DNA from: Pseudonocardia benzenivorans CB1190 | Lineage (GTDB): Bacteria; Actinomycetota; Actinomycetes; Mycobacteriales; Pseudonocardiaceae | Assembly: GCF_000196675.2 (NCBI RefSeq) | Contig: NC_015312.1 | Span: forward strand, 5,596,501 to 5,660,500 | Length of the DNA stretch: 64,000 bases | Direction: 5' to 3' | In this document: positions 43,531 to 52,708 of the stretch, in pieces | Layout: every line of letters starts with the position of its first letter | Numbering within the stretch: the first letter of the stretch is position 1 | The notes under the pieces: generated by a model | What the model was told of the DNA's origin: nothing | Seen by the model: only the letters and a program-made list of their open reading frames with translations | Database searches by the model: none | Position numbers and translations under genes: made by a program

Positions 43531-44139
43531 GTGACGCGGTCAACGCCCGTCTCCCCGCAGACGGTTCAGCACGCGGCGCGCGACCTCTTCGCGAGCCAGG
43601 GCTACCGCGGCACGTCCATGAAGGACATCGCGCAGGTGCTCGGGGTGTCGGCGCCGAACCTCTACAACCACGTGCCGTCGAAGCAGGTCCTGCTCTACAC
43701 GATCATGGACGTGGCGATGGACCGGGCGCTCGACGCGCTCGAGGCCGCACTGGCCGGAACCGCCGACGTCGCCGAGCAGCTGCGGCTCGCCACCGTCGCG
43801 ACCGTGCTGGACTTCCTGGAGAACCCGGCCGAGGTCACGTCGTGCAACACCGAGATCCGCAGCCTCGTCGAGCCCTACCGGACCACGATCATCGGCAAGC
43901 GCGACGCCTACGGCGCCCGGATCCGCGCCATCGTGGAGCGAGGGTGCGCGGAGGGCCGGTTCCACGTCCGCGACCCCCGCACCGCCAGCTACCTCATCCT
44001 GGAGATGGGCAACAGCGCCAAGGCCTGGTTCCGCCCGGCCGGCACCTACACCGCCCGCCAGGTCGCCGAGCAGTACGCCGACTACGCGCTGCGGATCGTC
44101 GGGTGCACGGACGCGGCCGATCACCCCGCCGGCCGATGA
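43531..44139 (+). CDS. TetR family regulator of the catabolic operon
   Basis: 202 residues. HTH region GTSMKDIAQVLGVSAPNLYN with HVPSKQVLL, and a C-terminal domain of the fatty-acid-regulator type (EVTSCNTEIRSLVEPYR). Divergent from the eight-gene operon at 34564-43325 and upstream of an alpha/beta hydrolase. Matching motifs on both sides of the gene (43490-43505 and 44204-44219) suggest it controls both. A CoA-ester ligand is likely by analogy with FadR-type TetR proteins. Starts at GTG 43531. Confidence 0.92.
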   Translation: MTRSTPVSPQTVQHAARDLFASQGYRGTSMKDIAQVLGVSAPNLYNHVPSKQVLLYTIMDVAMDRALDALEAALAGTADVAEQLRLATVATVLDFLENPAEVTSCNTEIRSLVEPYRTTIIGKRDAYGARIRAIVERGCAEGRFHVRDPRTASYLILEMGNSAKAWFRPAGTYTARQVAEQYADYALRIVGCTDAADHPAGR

Positions 44140-44203
44140 TCCACCGATCGCTTGACCTGCCGTTGACCTGTGACGCTCACCACTGTTAGCGTGCGTCGTC
44201 TGA

Positions 44204-44219
44204 ATTAACGGTCGTTCAG
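44204..44219. promoter_or_regulatory. Operator-like motif, copy 2 (before alpha/beta hydrolase)
   Basis: ATTAACGGTCGTTCAG with the internal dyad AACG-GT-CGTT, about 160 nt before the hydrolase start. Near-identical to copy 1, linking the hydrolase to the same regulon. Confidence 0.65.
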
Positions 44220-44378
44220 GGCGCCGCCGGTCCAGGTATGCGCGCCCTGCCGTCCGGGCGTCCCGTGCCGGGCGCCCGGTCCCGGCCCGCTCGGGCACGC
44301 CGCCCGCTCCGGTCGCCGGCCCCCACCCTCGCCGTCGGCCGCCCCTGCCGCCGGCCCACCCCGCGAAGGAGCACCCTC

Positions 44379-45197
44379 ATGCCGTTCGTCCCTGCCGACG
44401 ACGGTGTCCTGCTGCACTACCGCAGCGTCGGCACCGGCCGCCCGATCGTCCTGATCCACGGCTGGACGATGAACGGGCGGTTCTTCGACCGCAACGTCGA
44501 GCACCTCGCCCGCACCCACCGGGTCGTCACGATCGACATGCGCGGTCACGGCCGGTCGGGCCGCGATCTCGTCCACCTGACGATGGAGCAGCTCGGGCAG
44601 GACGTCGAGACCGTCCTCGACCACCTGGACCTGCACGACGTCGTGCTCGGCGGCTGGTCGATGGGCATGGCCGTCGTCTACAACTACCTGGACCTGTTCG
44701 GGACCGGCCGGCTGGCGGGCGTCGTCGACATCGACATGACCCCGTACCTGTTCGCCACCGACGACTGGGAGCACGGCGTCTTCGGCACCCTCGACCCCGC
44801 CGCCTCGCTCGCCGTCCAGCGTCAGATGGTCAAGGACCGGATCGGGCTGTGCGAGACGCTGATCCCGGCGATGTTCGCCGCGGGCGCCGAGGTGGACCCC
44901 GCGACGCTGGAGTGGTGGAAGGACGAGTCGACGACCGTCCCCGACCTCACCGCGCTGGCCCTGTGGGTCTCGTTCTCCAGCCAGGACTGGCGCCCCCTGC
45001 TGCCGACGATCGATGTGCCCGTCCTGCTCGCGCACGGCGCCCGTAGCCAGATCTATCCCACCAAGGTCTGGGAGGCACTCGCCGCGGCGATCCCCCGCAC
45101 CAGCACCGTCATCTTCGAGAACAGCGGCCACTCGCCGTTCTGGGAGGAGCCCGACCGGTTCAACGCCGAACTCGAGGCGTTCGCCGAGAAGCTCTGA
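44379..45197 (+). CDS. Alpha/beta hydrolase
   Basis: 272 residues. Oxyanion segment IHGWTMNGRFFDRN, DMRGHGRSG, nucleophile elbow GGWSMGMAV (Ser) and the late NSGHSPFWEE with catalytic His. Likely an esterase or CoA-thioester/lactone hydrolase. ATG 44379 is chosen for its AAGGAG Shine-Dalgarno; an in-frame ATG at 44238 would add a Pro/Arg-rich, non-homologous leader. The upstream motif copy 2 puts it in the regulon of the TetR protein at 43531, perhaps releasing the acid that the operon degrades. Confidence 0.92.
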   Translation: MPFVPADDGVLLHYRSVGTGRPIVLIHGWTMNGRFFDRNVEHLARTHRVVTIDMRGHGRSGRDLVHLTMEQLGQDVETVLDHLDLHDVVLGGWSMGMAVVYNYLDLFGTGRLAGVVDIDMTPYLFATDDWEHGVFGTLDPAASLAVQRQMVKDRIGLCETLIPAMFAAGAEVDPATLEWWKDESTTVPDLTALALWVSFSSQDWRPLLPTIDVPVLLAHGARSQIYPTKVWEALAAAIPRTSTVIFENSGHSPFWEEPDRFNAELEAFAEKL

Positions 45198-45276
45198 CGG
45201 CCGGCCCTGGACCGCCCGGCGCCGCACCCGTCGGGGCGGGGGCGCCGGGCGGCGTGGCCGTCCGGGGAGCGGACCG

Positions 45277-46524
45277 TCAGGCGAGGGGCTGCTCGAACGC
45301 GGCGAGCACGGAGCGGACCAGGATCCGGACCCCGACGGGCAGCGCGCGCTCGTCGAGGTCGAACGTGGGCTGGTGGATGTCGCGCATCGGGCCGTGGCCC
45401 GGCCACACGCCCAGCCGGGCCATCGAGCCCGCGGCCTCCTCGAGGTACCAGGCGAAGTCCTCGCCGCCCGAGGACTGCTCGGTGCCCGTCGCGCCCTCGG
45501 GGCCCAGCGTCGCGATCGCCGCGTCGCGCAGGATGCCCGCGCTGACGGCCTCGTTGACCACCGGCGGGACGCCGCGGACGTGGTCGAGCACGTAGCCGAC
45601 GCCGGTCGGCGCGAGCACCGCGGCGACCAGCGACCGCAGCTTGGCCTCGACCTCGTTCCACGTGGCGTGGTCGGCGGTGCGCAGCGTGCCGCGCAGCACG
45701 CCGCTGCGCGGGATCGCGTTGGCGGCGTGCCCGGCCTCGACGGCGCCCCAGACGAGCACCGTTCCCGAACGCGGATCGACCTGGCGGGTCAGCAGAAGGG
45801 GGAGCTGGGTGATGAGCAGGCCCATGGCCTGCACCAGGTCGGCCGTCAGGTGGGGACGGGCCGTGTGGCCGCCCGGCGAGGTCAGCCTGATCTCGATCAG
45901 GTCGCACGCCGAGGTGATCGGGCCGACGCGGGTGCCCAGACGTCCGACCTCGAGCCGGGGGTCGCAGTGCAGGGCGAAGATCCGCTCGACGCCCTCCATC
46001 GCACCGTCGGCGACCATGTCGAGCGCGCCGCCGGGCTGGACCTCCTCCGCGTGCTGGAAGATCAGCCGCACACGGCCGGGCAGCGACGGCGCCGAGGCCA
46101 GCGCGAGCCCCGCGCCGAGCACCATCGCGGTGTGCGCGTCGTGCCCGCAGGCGTGCATGACGCCGGGGACCGTCGAGGCGAAGGGCAGACCCGTGTCCTC
46201 CTCCAGCGGCAGCGCGTCGAGGTCGGCGCGCAGGGCGACGCACCGGTCGCCGAACCCGACGTCGCACACCAGGCCCGCGCCACCGGGGAGCGTGCGCGGC
46301 TCGAGCCCGGCGGCCATGAGCCTGCGGGCGATCATCTCGGTGGTGCGGCGCTCGGCGCGGCCGAGCTCGGGGAGCGAGTGGAGGGAGCGGCGCCACGCCA
46401 CGACGTCGGTGCGCCGGGCCTTCAGCCATGCGTCGAGCCAGTCCGGTCCGGTGCCGGCTCCGAGGTCGGTCACCGGGAGGTCACCGAGCGCCGTGAGTCC
46501 GGCGTCGGCCTCCAGCAGCGTCAC
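45277..46524 (-). CDS. M20-family amidohydrolase (AmiB/AbgB-like)
   Basis: 415 residues. Metal-binding VMHACGHDAHTAM, the Glu pair FQHAEEVQPGG, the dimerisation domain with SPGGHTARPH, and the C-terminal SSGGEDFAWYLE. These enzymes hydrolyse N-acyl or amide bonds of amino acids using two metal ions. Position matches amiA1/amiB1 of M. tuberculosis, only one copy here. Starts at GTG 46524, with a 419-nt divergent region to the kinase. Confidence 0.92.
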   Translation of the reverse strand: MTLLEADAGLTALGDLPVTDLGAGTGPDWLDAWLKARRTDVVAWRRSLHSLPELGRAERRTTEMIARRLMAAGLEPRTLPGGAGLVCDVGFGDRCVALRADLDALPLEEDTGLPFASTVPGVMHACGHDAHTAMVLGAGLALASAPSLPGRVRLIFQHAEEVQPGGALDMVADGAMEGVERIFALHCDPRLEVGRLGTRVGPITSACDLIEIRLTSPGGHTARPHLTADLVQAMGLLITQLPLLLTRQVDPRSGTVLVWGAVEAGHAANAIPRSGVLRGTLRTADHATWNEVEAKLRSLVAAVLAPTGVGYVLDHVRGVPPVVNEAVSAGILRDAAIATLGPEGATGTEQSSGGEDFAWYLEEAAGSMARLGVWPGHGPMRDIHQPTFDLDERALPVGVRILVRSVLAAFEQPLA

Positions 46525-46943
46525 GCCTCATCACCGTCCCTCGGATCCGTGTGCGCCCCGGGGAGGGCGCATGCCGTGTGAACCATTTCCCCATGGTCCT
46601 CACCCGGTCGGCGGTTCACCATCCGTAAGTCGGCACAATGCGGATATGCGCGGCGAGGGGTCGCCGCGCTGCTGCGGACGGACGAGGGGACGCCGTTCGG
46701 CGACCACGCCACCCGGATTCCGGGTGACGTCCGGCGTCCGTCACGACGTTCGCGCCGCTCATCGCGCCGGAGCGGCCGCGTCGACAGCTCGCCGCACCAG
46801 ACGTACCGGCCGCCCGCGCGGCGATCGGTGAGCCGGACGGATCCAGCGCGGACCGTCGACCGGCCGTCACGGTCCGTCACGGCTCGCGACTGCGTTCGGG
46901 GGTTGCCCGACCGGTGTCGCGGCGGTGTGGCGACAATGGGCCG
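46525..46943. other. Divergent intergenic region, amidohydrolase/kinase
   Basis: 419 bases with no recognisable gene. The amidohydrolase side (about 46575-46650) is AT-richer and has GTGAACCA (46578-46585) and its inverse GGTTCAC (46613-46619). A CACCCGG-N3-CCGGGTG hairpin is at 46710-46726, and a directly repeated CCGTCACGG is near 46864-46882. Promoters for both genes are expected here. Confidence 0.5.
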
Positions 46944-48752
46944 GTGTCGAGCCCCGGACAGGACGGCGAGCGTCGCGTCGGCGGCCGCTACACGCTGTCC
47001 GCCGAGCTGGGCAGCGGCGCGATGGGGACGGTCTGGCGCGGCTGGGACGAGGTCCTGCGGCGCGCGGTCGCCATCAAGGAGCTCAAGGTCCCGCTGGGCA
47101 TCCCCGAGCGGGAGGCGCTCGCGATGCGCGAGCGGATGCTCCGCGAGGCGCGCGCTCTCGGCGGGCTGTCCAACCCCCATGTGATCACGGTGTACGACGT
47201 CGTCGACGTCGACGGCGCCCCGCTCGTCGTGCTGGAGATGCTGCCGTCGCGCAACCTCGCGACGATGATCGGCGACCAGGGCAGGCTGAACGCGCAGCAG
47301 GCCGCGGTCGTCGGCTACGCCACGGCGGGCGCGCTGCGGGCCGCGCACCGCGCCGGCATCACCCATCGCGACGTCAAGCCCGGCAACGTGCTCGTCGCCG
47401 ACGACGGGCGCGTCAAGCTCACCGACTTCGGCATCGCGCGCAACTCCGCGGACGCGCCGATGACCACGGCCGGGCTCGTCCTCGGCTCCCCCGCCTACAT
47501 CGCGCCGGAGGTCGCCGCGGGCGCGCCCGTCACACCGGCCGCCGACCTCTGGGGCCTGGGCGCGACGCTCTTCGCCGCGATCGAGGGCCGTCCGCCCTAC
47601 GACGTGCGCGGCGACCCCGTCTCGACGATCACCGAGGTCGTCGACGGCGACGTGCCACGTCCCCGCGACGCCGGCCCGGTGTCCGCGGTCATCGCGGCGC
47701 TGATGGTGAAGGACCCGTTGCAGCGCATGCCGCTGGAGGAGGTCCGCAACCGGCTGCGTCCGCTGATCCCGGACCCGGACGATCCGCTGTACCCGGGGTC
47801 GCCGGACTCGCCCACGCTCGCGGCGATGGCCGCACCCGTACGCCCGCCGGAGGCCCCGCCCGGCGAGGCGGCCGACCCGTCGGCCGTGTCGGCGTCGGCG
47901 CTGAACCCGCTGCCGCGGCCGCGGGTGTCGGCGTCCGGCCCGGTCCCGACGGCGGGCTCCGCCCCGCTCGCACTGGCCCCCGGGTCGATCCCGGGCCTGC
48001 GGCTGCCCCTCGACGGCACGGGCAACACCCCGCTGCACGCGACCGGCGCCGCGCCGGTGCACGCGACCGGCGCGCGGCTCACCCCGGCTCCGGAGGGCAC
48101 CGGGCAGGTCCCGGCCGCCCCGCCGCGGCCCGGGCTCGCCCTGGCTCCGCGCCGGACGGGTCGCGCCACGGCGACGCGCGAGATGCCGAGCTGGTGGGCG
48201 GCGCCGCTGGTCGTCGCGGGCGCGCTCGTCGTGCTGCTCGGCGCCGCGGGGGGCTGGGCCGCGGTCCGCTCGATCGCCGGGCAGTCGCCGCTGTCGACGA
48301 TCACCGTCACCACCGACCGGGCGCCGATGGTCGCGCACAACGACCCGCTGGGCTTCTCCGTCGACGTCCCGCAGAGCTGGGCGCAGTACCGCTACCAGGC
48401 CGCCGACGCGACGGGCGTGCGGTTCGTCAGCCCCGACGGCACCGAGGAGCTCGGGGTGCAGAAGGCCCCGGGCCCCGAGGAGGTGCTCGGCGGGCTCACC
48501 GCCGACAGGCTGGGCGTCGACAGTGTCAGCGCCGATCCCGCGGGCCCGGTCGCGGGCACGACGGCGGGGGTGCAGCAGACGGTCTACCGCACGACGCAGG
48601 GCTCCCAGGAGCGCACGACGTGGCTGCGGATCGTCCCGGCGCCCGACGGTGTGTGGGCGCTGCGGTTGACGGTGCCCGGCGACCGCGCGCAGAGCACGTC
48701 GGCCGACCTCTTCGCGACGATCGCGGCCGGGTTCACCGCCACCGGCGCCTGA
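46944..48752 (+). CDS. Membrane Ser/Thr protein kinase (PknB family)
   Basis: 602 residues. Kinase domain (about 15-275) with Gly loop GSGAMGTVWRG, Lys45 (AIKEL), catalytic Asp143 in THRDVKPGN, DFG in TDFGIAR and PAYIAPE. A long Pro/Ala-rich linker contains a duplicated HATGA motif. One TM helix at about 418-440 is followed by a ~150-residue extracellular domain (DPLGFSVDVPQSW...) resembling lipoprotein-like sensor folds, with no PASTA repeats. Starts at GTG 46944. Ligand and targets unknown. Confidence 0.95.
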   Translation: MSSPGQDGERRVGGRYTLSAELGSGAMGTVWRGWDEVLRRAVAIKELKVPLGIPEREALAMRERMLREARALGGLSNPHVITVYDVVDVDGAPLVVLEMLPSRNLATMIGDQGRLNAQQAAVVGYATAGALRAAHRAGITHRDVKPGNVLVADDGRVKLTDFGIARNSADAPMTTAGLVLGSPAYIAPEVAAGAPVTPAADLWGLGATLFAAIEGRPPYDVRGDPVSTITEVVDGDVPRPRDAGPVSAVIAALMVKDPLQRMPLEEVRNRLRPLIPDPDDPLYPGSPDSPTLAAMAAPVRPPEAPPGEAADPSAVSASALNPLPRPRVSASGPVPTAGSAPLALAPGSIPGLRLPLDGTGNTPLHATGAAPVHATGARLTPAPEGTGQVPAAPPRPGLALAPRRTGRATATREMPSWWAAPLVVAGALVVLLGAAGGWAAVRSIAGQSPLSTITVTTDRAPMVAHNDPLGFSVDVPQSWAQYRYQAADATGVRFVSPDGTEELGVQKAPGPEEVLGGLTADRLGVDSVSADPAGPVAGTTAGVQQTVYRTTQGSQERTTWLRIVPAPDGVWALRLTVPGDRAQSTSADLFATIAAGFTATGA

Positions 48753-48787
48753 GCGCCGGGCCACGCGCGTTGATCTACGCTGCGGGC

Positions 48788-49594
48788 ATGGCAACACCGG
48801 GCCCCGACCCCGTCGCCGTCGCGGCCCGGGCCGCGCAGGCACTCGCCGACGCGACCGGCCACCCCCGCCACGACGTCGCGCTCGTGCTGGGGTCGGGCTG
48901 GCGGCCCGCGGCCGACGAGGTCGGCACCGCCGACGCCGAGGTCGCCATGGCCGACCTGCCGGGCTTCGTCCCGCCCACCGCGGCGGGGCACGCGGGCACG
49001 GTGCGCTCCGTCCAGGTCGACGGCCGGCGGGCGCTGGTCGTGCTGGGCCGCACGCACCTCTACGAGGGCCACGGCGTCGACGCCGCCGTGCACGGCGTCC
49101 GCACCGCCGTCGCCGCGGGATGCCGGACCGTCCTGCTCACCAACGCGGCGGGCGGGATCCGGCAGGGCATGGCCGTCGGCGACGCGGTGATCGTGTCCGA
49201 CCACCTCAACCTCACCGCGCGGTCGCCGCTGGTCGGAGCCCGGTTCGTCGATCTGACGAACCTGTACTCGCCGCGGCTGCGGGCCCTCGCGCGGGCCGTC
49301 GACCCGACGCTGACCGAGGGCGTCTACGCGGGGCTGCCCGGACCGCACTTCGAGACGCCCGCGGAGATCCGGATGCTCCGCGCGGTCGGCGCCGACCTCG
49401 TCGGCATGTCGACGGTGCTGGAGGCGATCGCCGCGGCGGCGGAGGGTGCGGAGGTGTTCGCGCTGTCGCTGGTGACCAACCTCGCCGCCGGGCTGTCCGG
49501 GCAGCCGCTGGACCACGAGGAGGTGCTCGCCGCCGGTGCCGCCGCCGCGACCCGCACCGGTCCGCTGCTGCGCGAGCTGATCGCCAGGTCATGA
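48788..49594 (+). CDS. punA: Purine-nucleoside phosphorylase (trimeric type)
   Basis: 268 residues. ALVLGSGWRPAADEV supplies the phosphate-binding Ser, then PTAAGHAGTV (catalytic His), GRTHLYEGHG, LTNAAGGI and GMSTVLEA. It phosphorolyses inosine and guanosine for purine salvage. ATG 48788; the stop overlaps the phosphosugar mutase start (ATGA), the same punA-pmmB coupling as in mycobacteria. Works in the same salvage theme as upp and add further right. Confidence 0.95.
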   Translation: MATPGPDPVAVAARAAQALADATGHPRHDVALVLGSGWRPAADEVGTADAEVAMADLPGFVPPTAAGHAGTVRSVQVDGRRALVVLGRTHLYEGHGVDAAVHGVRTAVAAGCRTVLLTNAAGGIRQGMAVGDAVIVSDHLNLTARSPLVGARFVDLTNLYSPRLRALARAVDPTLTEGVYAGLPGPHFETPAEIRMLRAVGADLVGMSTVLEAIAAAAEGAEVFALSLVTNLAAGLSGQPLDHEEVLAAGAAAATRTGPLLRELIARS

Positions 49595-51183
49595 CCGCAC
49601 GGGCCGTCCGCGACGCGGCGATGCGCTGGATCGCCGACGACCCCGACCCCGTGACGGCCGCCGAGCTGCAGGGGATCCTCGCCGCGGCGATGGCCGGTAC
49701 CCCCGGGGCCGACGACGCGCTCGCCGACCGGATGGCCGAGCCGTTGCGTTTCGGGACCGCCGGGCTGCGCGGGCCGGTGCGGGCCGGCCCGGCGGGGATG
49801 AACGTCGCGGTCGTCCGGCGCACGACGGCAGGGCTCGCGGAGTGGTTGCGGCGCAACGGCCACGGCGGTGCGACGGTCGTCGTCGGGCGGGATGCGCGGT
49901 ACGGGTCGGCGGCGTTCGCGGCGGCCGCGGCCGGGGTGCTGGGGGCCGCCGGGTTCGACGTCGTCGCGCTGCCCGGCACGAGCCCGACCCCGCTGCTCGC
50001 ACATGCGGTCCGGGCGGCGGGCGCGGCGGCAGCCGTCCAGCTCACCGCCTCGCACAACCCCAAGGCGGACAACGGCTACAAGGTCTACCTGGCCGACGGT
50101 GCGCAGCTGGTCCCGCCGGCGGACGCCGAGATCGAGGAGCTCGCCGCGGCGGCGGGCGCGGCCGTCGCGATCCCGGCGGACGGGCCGGTCCGCGAGGCCG
50201 ACGCGGCGCCGGCGTACCTGGAGCGCGTGGCGGCGCTGCCCCGCGGCACGGCGCGCACCCTGCGGATCGCGCTGACCCCGCTGCACGGCGTCGGCGGGGC
50301 CACCGCGGTGCACGCGCTGGCCCTGGCGGGCTTCACCGACGTGCGCGTCGTCGCGAGCCAGGCCGTGCCCGACCCCGAGTTCCCGACGGTGCCGTCCCCG
50401 AACCCCGAGCACCCCGGCGCCACCGACGCGCTCCTCGCCCTCGCCGCCGACGTCGGCGCCGACCTCGCGGTGGCGCTCGACCCCGACGCCGACCGGTGCG
50501 CGCTCGGCGTACCCGGCCGCGACGGCCGGTGGCGCATGCTCTCCGGCGACGAGACCGGCGTCCTGCTCGGCGACCACCTGCTGCGCACCGGCGACCGTCC
50601 GGACCCGCTCGTCGCGACGACGGTCGTGTCGTCGTCGATGCTGCGGGCGGTCGCGGCGGCGCACGGCGCGCGGTTCGCCGAGACGCTCACCGGGTTCAAG
50701 TGGATCGTGCGGGCGGGCGCCGGGCTCGTCTACGGCTACGAGGAGGCGATCGGGTACTGCGTCGACCCGGACGCGGTGCGCGACAAGGACGGCATCGCGA
50801 CGGCGGTCGTCGCCGCGGACCTCGCGGCCACGCTGCGCGCGGCCGGCTCGACCCTCCTCGACCGGCTCGACTCCCTGTACGCGACGCACGGGGTGCACCT
50901 CACCCGCGGGCTGACCCGCCCGCTCGACGGCGGGCCGCCCGCGGTGTTCGGCACGCCGCCGGACGGCTGGGCCGTCACCCGACCCGCCGCGGACGTGCTG
51001 GTGCTGCACCGCGGGGAACCCGGCGCCGGGGACCGGGTCGTCGTGCGGCCGTCGGGCACGGAGCCGATCCTGAAGACGTACCTGCAGGTCGTCGAACGCC
51101 CCGACCCGGACGTCGCCGCCGCGATGGTGCGCGCCGCCGCCCGCCTCGACGCGCTCGAGGCCACGGTCCGCGCGTGGCGGTAG
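49591..51183 (+). CDS. pmmB: Phospho-sugar mutase (PmmB-like)
   Basis: 530 residues, alpha-D-phosphohexomutase family. RFGTAGLRGP, the phosphoserine loop TASHNPKADNGYKVY, metal-binding DPDADRCAL, sugar loop GYEEAIGYCVD and the phosphate-binding RPSGTEPILKTY are all intact. By coupling to purine-nucleoside phosphorylase a phosphopentomutase role (ribose-1-P to ribose-5-P) is attractive, though the family also covers glucose and mannose phosphates. Full length; ATG 49591. Confidence 0.94.
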   Translation: MTARAVRDAAMRWIADDPDPVTAAELQGILAAAMAGTPGADDALADRMAEPLRFGTAGLRGPVRAGPAGMNVAVVRRTTAGLAEWLRRNGHGGATVVVGRDARYGSAAFAAAAAGVLGAAGFDVVALPGTSPTPLLAHAVRAAGAAAAVQLTASHNPKADNGYKVYLADGAQLVPPADAEIEELAAAAGAAVAIPADGPVREADAAPAYLERVAALPRGTARTLRIALTPLHGVGGATAVHALALAGFTDVRVVASQAVPDPEFPTVPSPNPEHPGATDALLALAADVGADLAVALDPDADRCALGVPGRDGRWRMLSGDETGVLLGDHLLRTGDRPDPLVATTVVSSSMLRAVAAAHGARFAETLTGFKWIVRAGAGLVYGYEEAIGYCVDPDAVRDKDGIATAVVAADLAATLRAAGSTLLDRLDSLYATHGVHLTRGLTRPLDGGPPAVFGTPPDGWAVTRPAADVLVLHRGEPGAGDRVVVRPSGTEPILKTYLQVVERPDPDVAAAMVRAAARLDALEATVRAWR

Positions 51184-51192
51184 CCGCGGCGG

Positions 51193-51981
51193 CTACCGCC
51201 GGTCGGCGGGCGCGCGGGTGGCGAGCCAGTCCCGGATCTCTGTCTCGAACAGCGCGGCGATCCGGACGTAGCCCTGGGTGTTGGGGTGCAGCCCGTCGGC
51301 CAGCCGGTCGGGCGGGAGCAGGGTCGAGGTGTCGAGGAAGTCGACCGAGTAGCCCTGCATGCGGAACTTGGCGACGACGAGCGGCGCCAGCGCCGTGAAC
51401 TGCGCCCGCGCGGCCCGCGCCCGCGGCAGCGGCGCCCACACCCCCGCGACGACCACGTGCGCCCTGGGTGCGGCCCTGAGGATCCGCCCGAGGACGTCGT
51501 CGAGCCGGCGCGCGGTGACCTCGCCGGACGTGCCCTGGCCGAGGTCGTTGGTGCCGGCGTGCAGCAGGACGACGTCGGGCTGGGCGGCGCGGACCCAGCC
51601 GTCGACGTGCGGGGAGAGATCCGCGAGCGTCCAGCCGGAGTGGCCCTCGTTGTCGCGGTCGGGCAACGCGGGCGGGCCGCTGCTCCGGGAGCCCACGTAG
51701 TCGACGGCGACCGCGGCGCGCTGCAGCATGCGGTACAGCGGGAGCCGGTACCCGGCCGTCGCCGGACTGCCGACGCCCTCGGTGCTCGACGCGCCCAGCG
51801 GCATGATCCGCAGCGGGACGACGGGTTTCGACGTCGCGATCCGCACCTCGGACGCGGCATCCTCGCCGGGATGGTCGCCGGGGAGCAGCACGCCCGCGAC
51901 CAGCAGGACGAGCAGCCCGATCACCACCCGGATCCTGTTCCTGACCCGCACGCACGCCCCCGATCGGCGGGCAGCCACCAC
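51193..51981 (-). CDS. Secreted or anchored SGNH/GDSL hydrolase
   Basis: 262 residues. N-terminal basic stretch and hydrophobic segment (VVIGLLVLLVAGVLL), a signal anchor or signal peptide. The SGNH blocks follow: block I MPLGASSTEG with catalytic Ser, block II Gly in EGHSGWTLADL, block III HAGTNDLG with Asn, and block V DGLHPNTQG with Asp/His. Likely an extracytoplasmic esterase acting on acylated glycans or lipids. Starts at GTG 51981 (GTG 51978 possible). Convergent with pmmB, only 9 nt apart. Confidence 0.92.
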   Translation of the reverse strand: MVAARRSGACVRVRNRIRVVIGLLVLLVAGVLLPGDHPGEDAASEVRIATSKPVVPLRIMPLGASSTEGVGSPATAGYRLPLYRMLQRAAVAVDYVGSRSSGPPALPDRDNEGHSGWTLADLSPHVDGWVRAAQPDVVLLHAGTNDLGQGTSGEVTARRLDDVLGRILRAAPRAHVVVAGVWAPLPRARAARAQFTALAPLVVAKFRMQGYSVDFLDTSTLLPPDRLADGLHPNTQGYVRIAALFETEIRDWLATRAPADRR

Positions 51982-52025
51982 GGCCCCCCGGGGGATTCTC
52001 GCCGGGCACCGGTACCCGTGTTACC

Positions 52026-52053
52026 GCTGCGCGCAGCAATCTTGTCGACGACA
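52026..52053. promoter_or_regulatory. Paired palindromes in SGNH/TetR divergent region
   Basis: GCTGCGCGCAGC (52026-52037, perfect 12-bp palindrome) and TGTCG-A-CGACA (52043-52053) lie side by side between divergent SGNH hydrolase and TetR genes. Either may be the TetR operator; inference. Confidence 0.4.
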
Positions 52054-52105
52054 GGCCGGTGGACCACGATGAGCGGACCGAAACGGCGTTGCGTAGCCTG
52101 CCGGG

Positions 52106-52696
52106 ATGCCCCGTCCGAAGGTGCACGACGAGGCGCTCCGCGCCCGGCTGCTCGAGCAGGCTGGTCAGACGCTGTCGACGCAGGGCCTCGGGGCGCTGAG
52201 CCTGCGCAGGCTCGCCGCCGACGCCGAGACCTCGACCACCGCCGTCTACTCGCTGTTCGGCGGGAAGCCGGCGCTGCTGTCGGCGCTGGTCGACGAGGCG
52301 TTCCGACGGCTGGCCATGCACCTCGAGCGGGTCCGCACCACCGACGACCCCTGCGAGGACCTCGTCTCGCTCGGGCTGGCCTACCGCGAGAGCGCGCTCG
52401 CCGACCCGCACCTCTACGACGTCATGTTCGGCGCGGCGGCCGGGTCGCCGGACGACACCGACCCCGCGGCCGCGCGGCCGGCCTTCGTCCCGCTGCGGCG
52501 CGCGGCCGACCGGGCCGCGGTCGCGGGCCGGTTGCGCCCCGGTGCCGGGCCGGAGACCGTCACGCTCGCGGTGTGGGCGGTGCTGCACGGCCTGACCTCG
52601 GCCGAGCTGCGCGGGGTCGGCCCGGGGTGCGCCGACGACGTCAAGGTCGTCTTCGAGACCGTGCTGCGGGCGACCGTCGCCGCGTGGTGCAGCTGA
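52106..52696 (+). CDS. TetR family transcriptional regulator
   Basis: 196 residues. HTH LSLRRLAADAETSTTAVYSLFGGKPAL and a C-terminal domain of the WHG/TetR_C_33 type (LAYRESALADPHLYDVMFG, then VWAVLHGLTSAEL). Divergent from the SGNH hydrolase and convergent with upp. Target and ligand unknown; the hydrolase is the obvious candidate. ATG 52106. Confidence 0.9.
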   Translation: MPRPKVHDEALRARLLEQAGQTLSTQGLGALSLRRLAADAETSTTAVYSLFGGKPALLSALVDEAFRRLAMHLERVRTTDDPCEDLVSLGLAYRESALADPHLYDVMFGAAAGSPDDTDPAAARPAFVPLRRAADRAAVAGRLRPGAGPETVTLAVWAVLHGLTSAELRGVGPGCADDVKVVFETVLRATVAAWCS

Positions 52697-52708
52697 GCGC
52701 GCGCCGGG

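Noticed and set aside
44238..44378. N-terminal 47-residue extension of the alpha/beta hydrolase
   Set aside because: Pro/Arg-rich and non-homologous; a good Shine-Dalgarno precedes ATG 44379.
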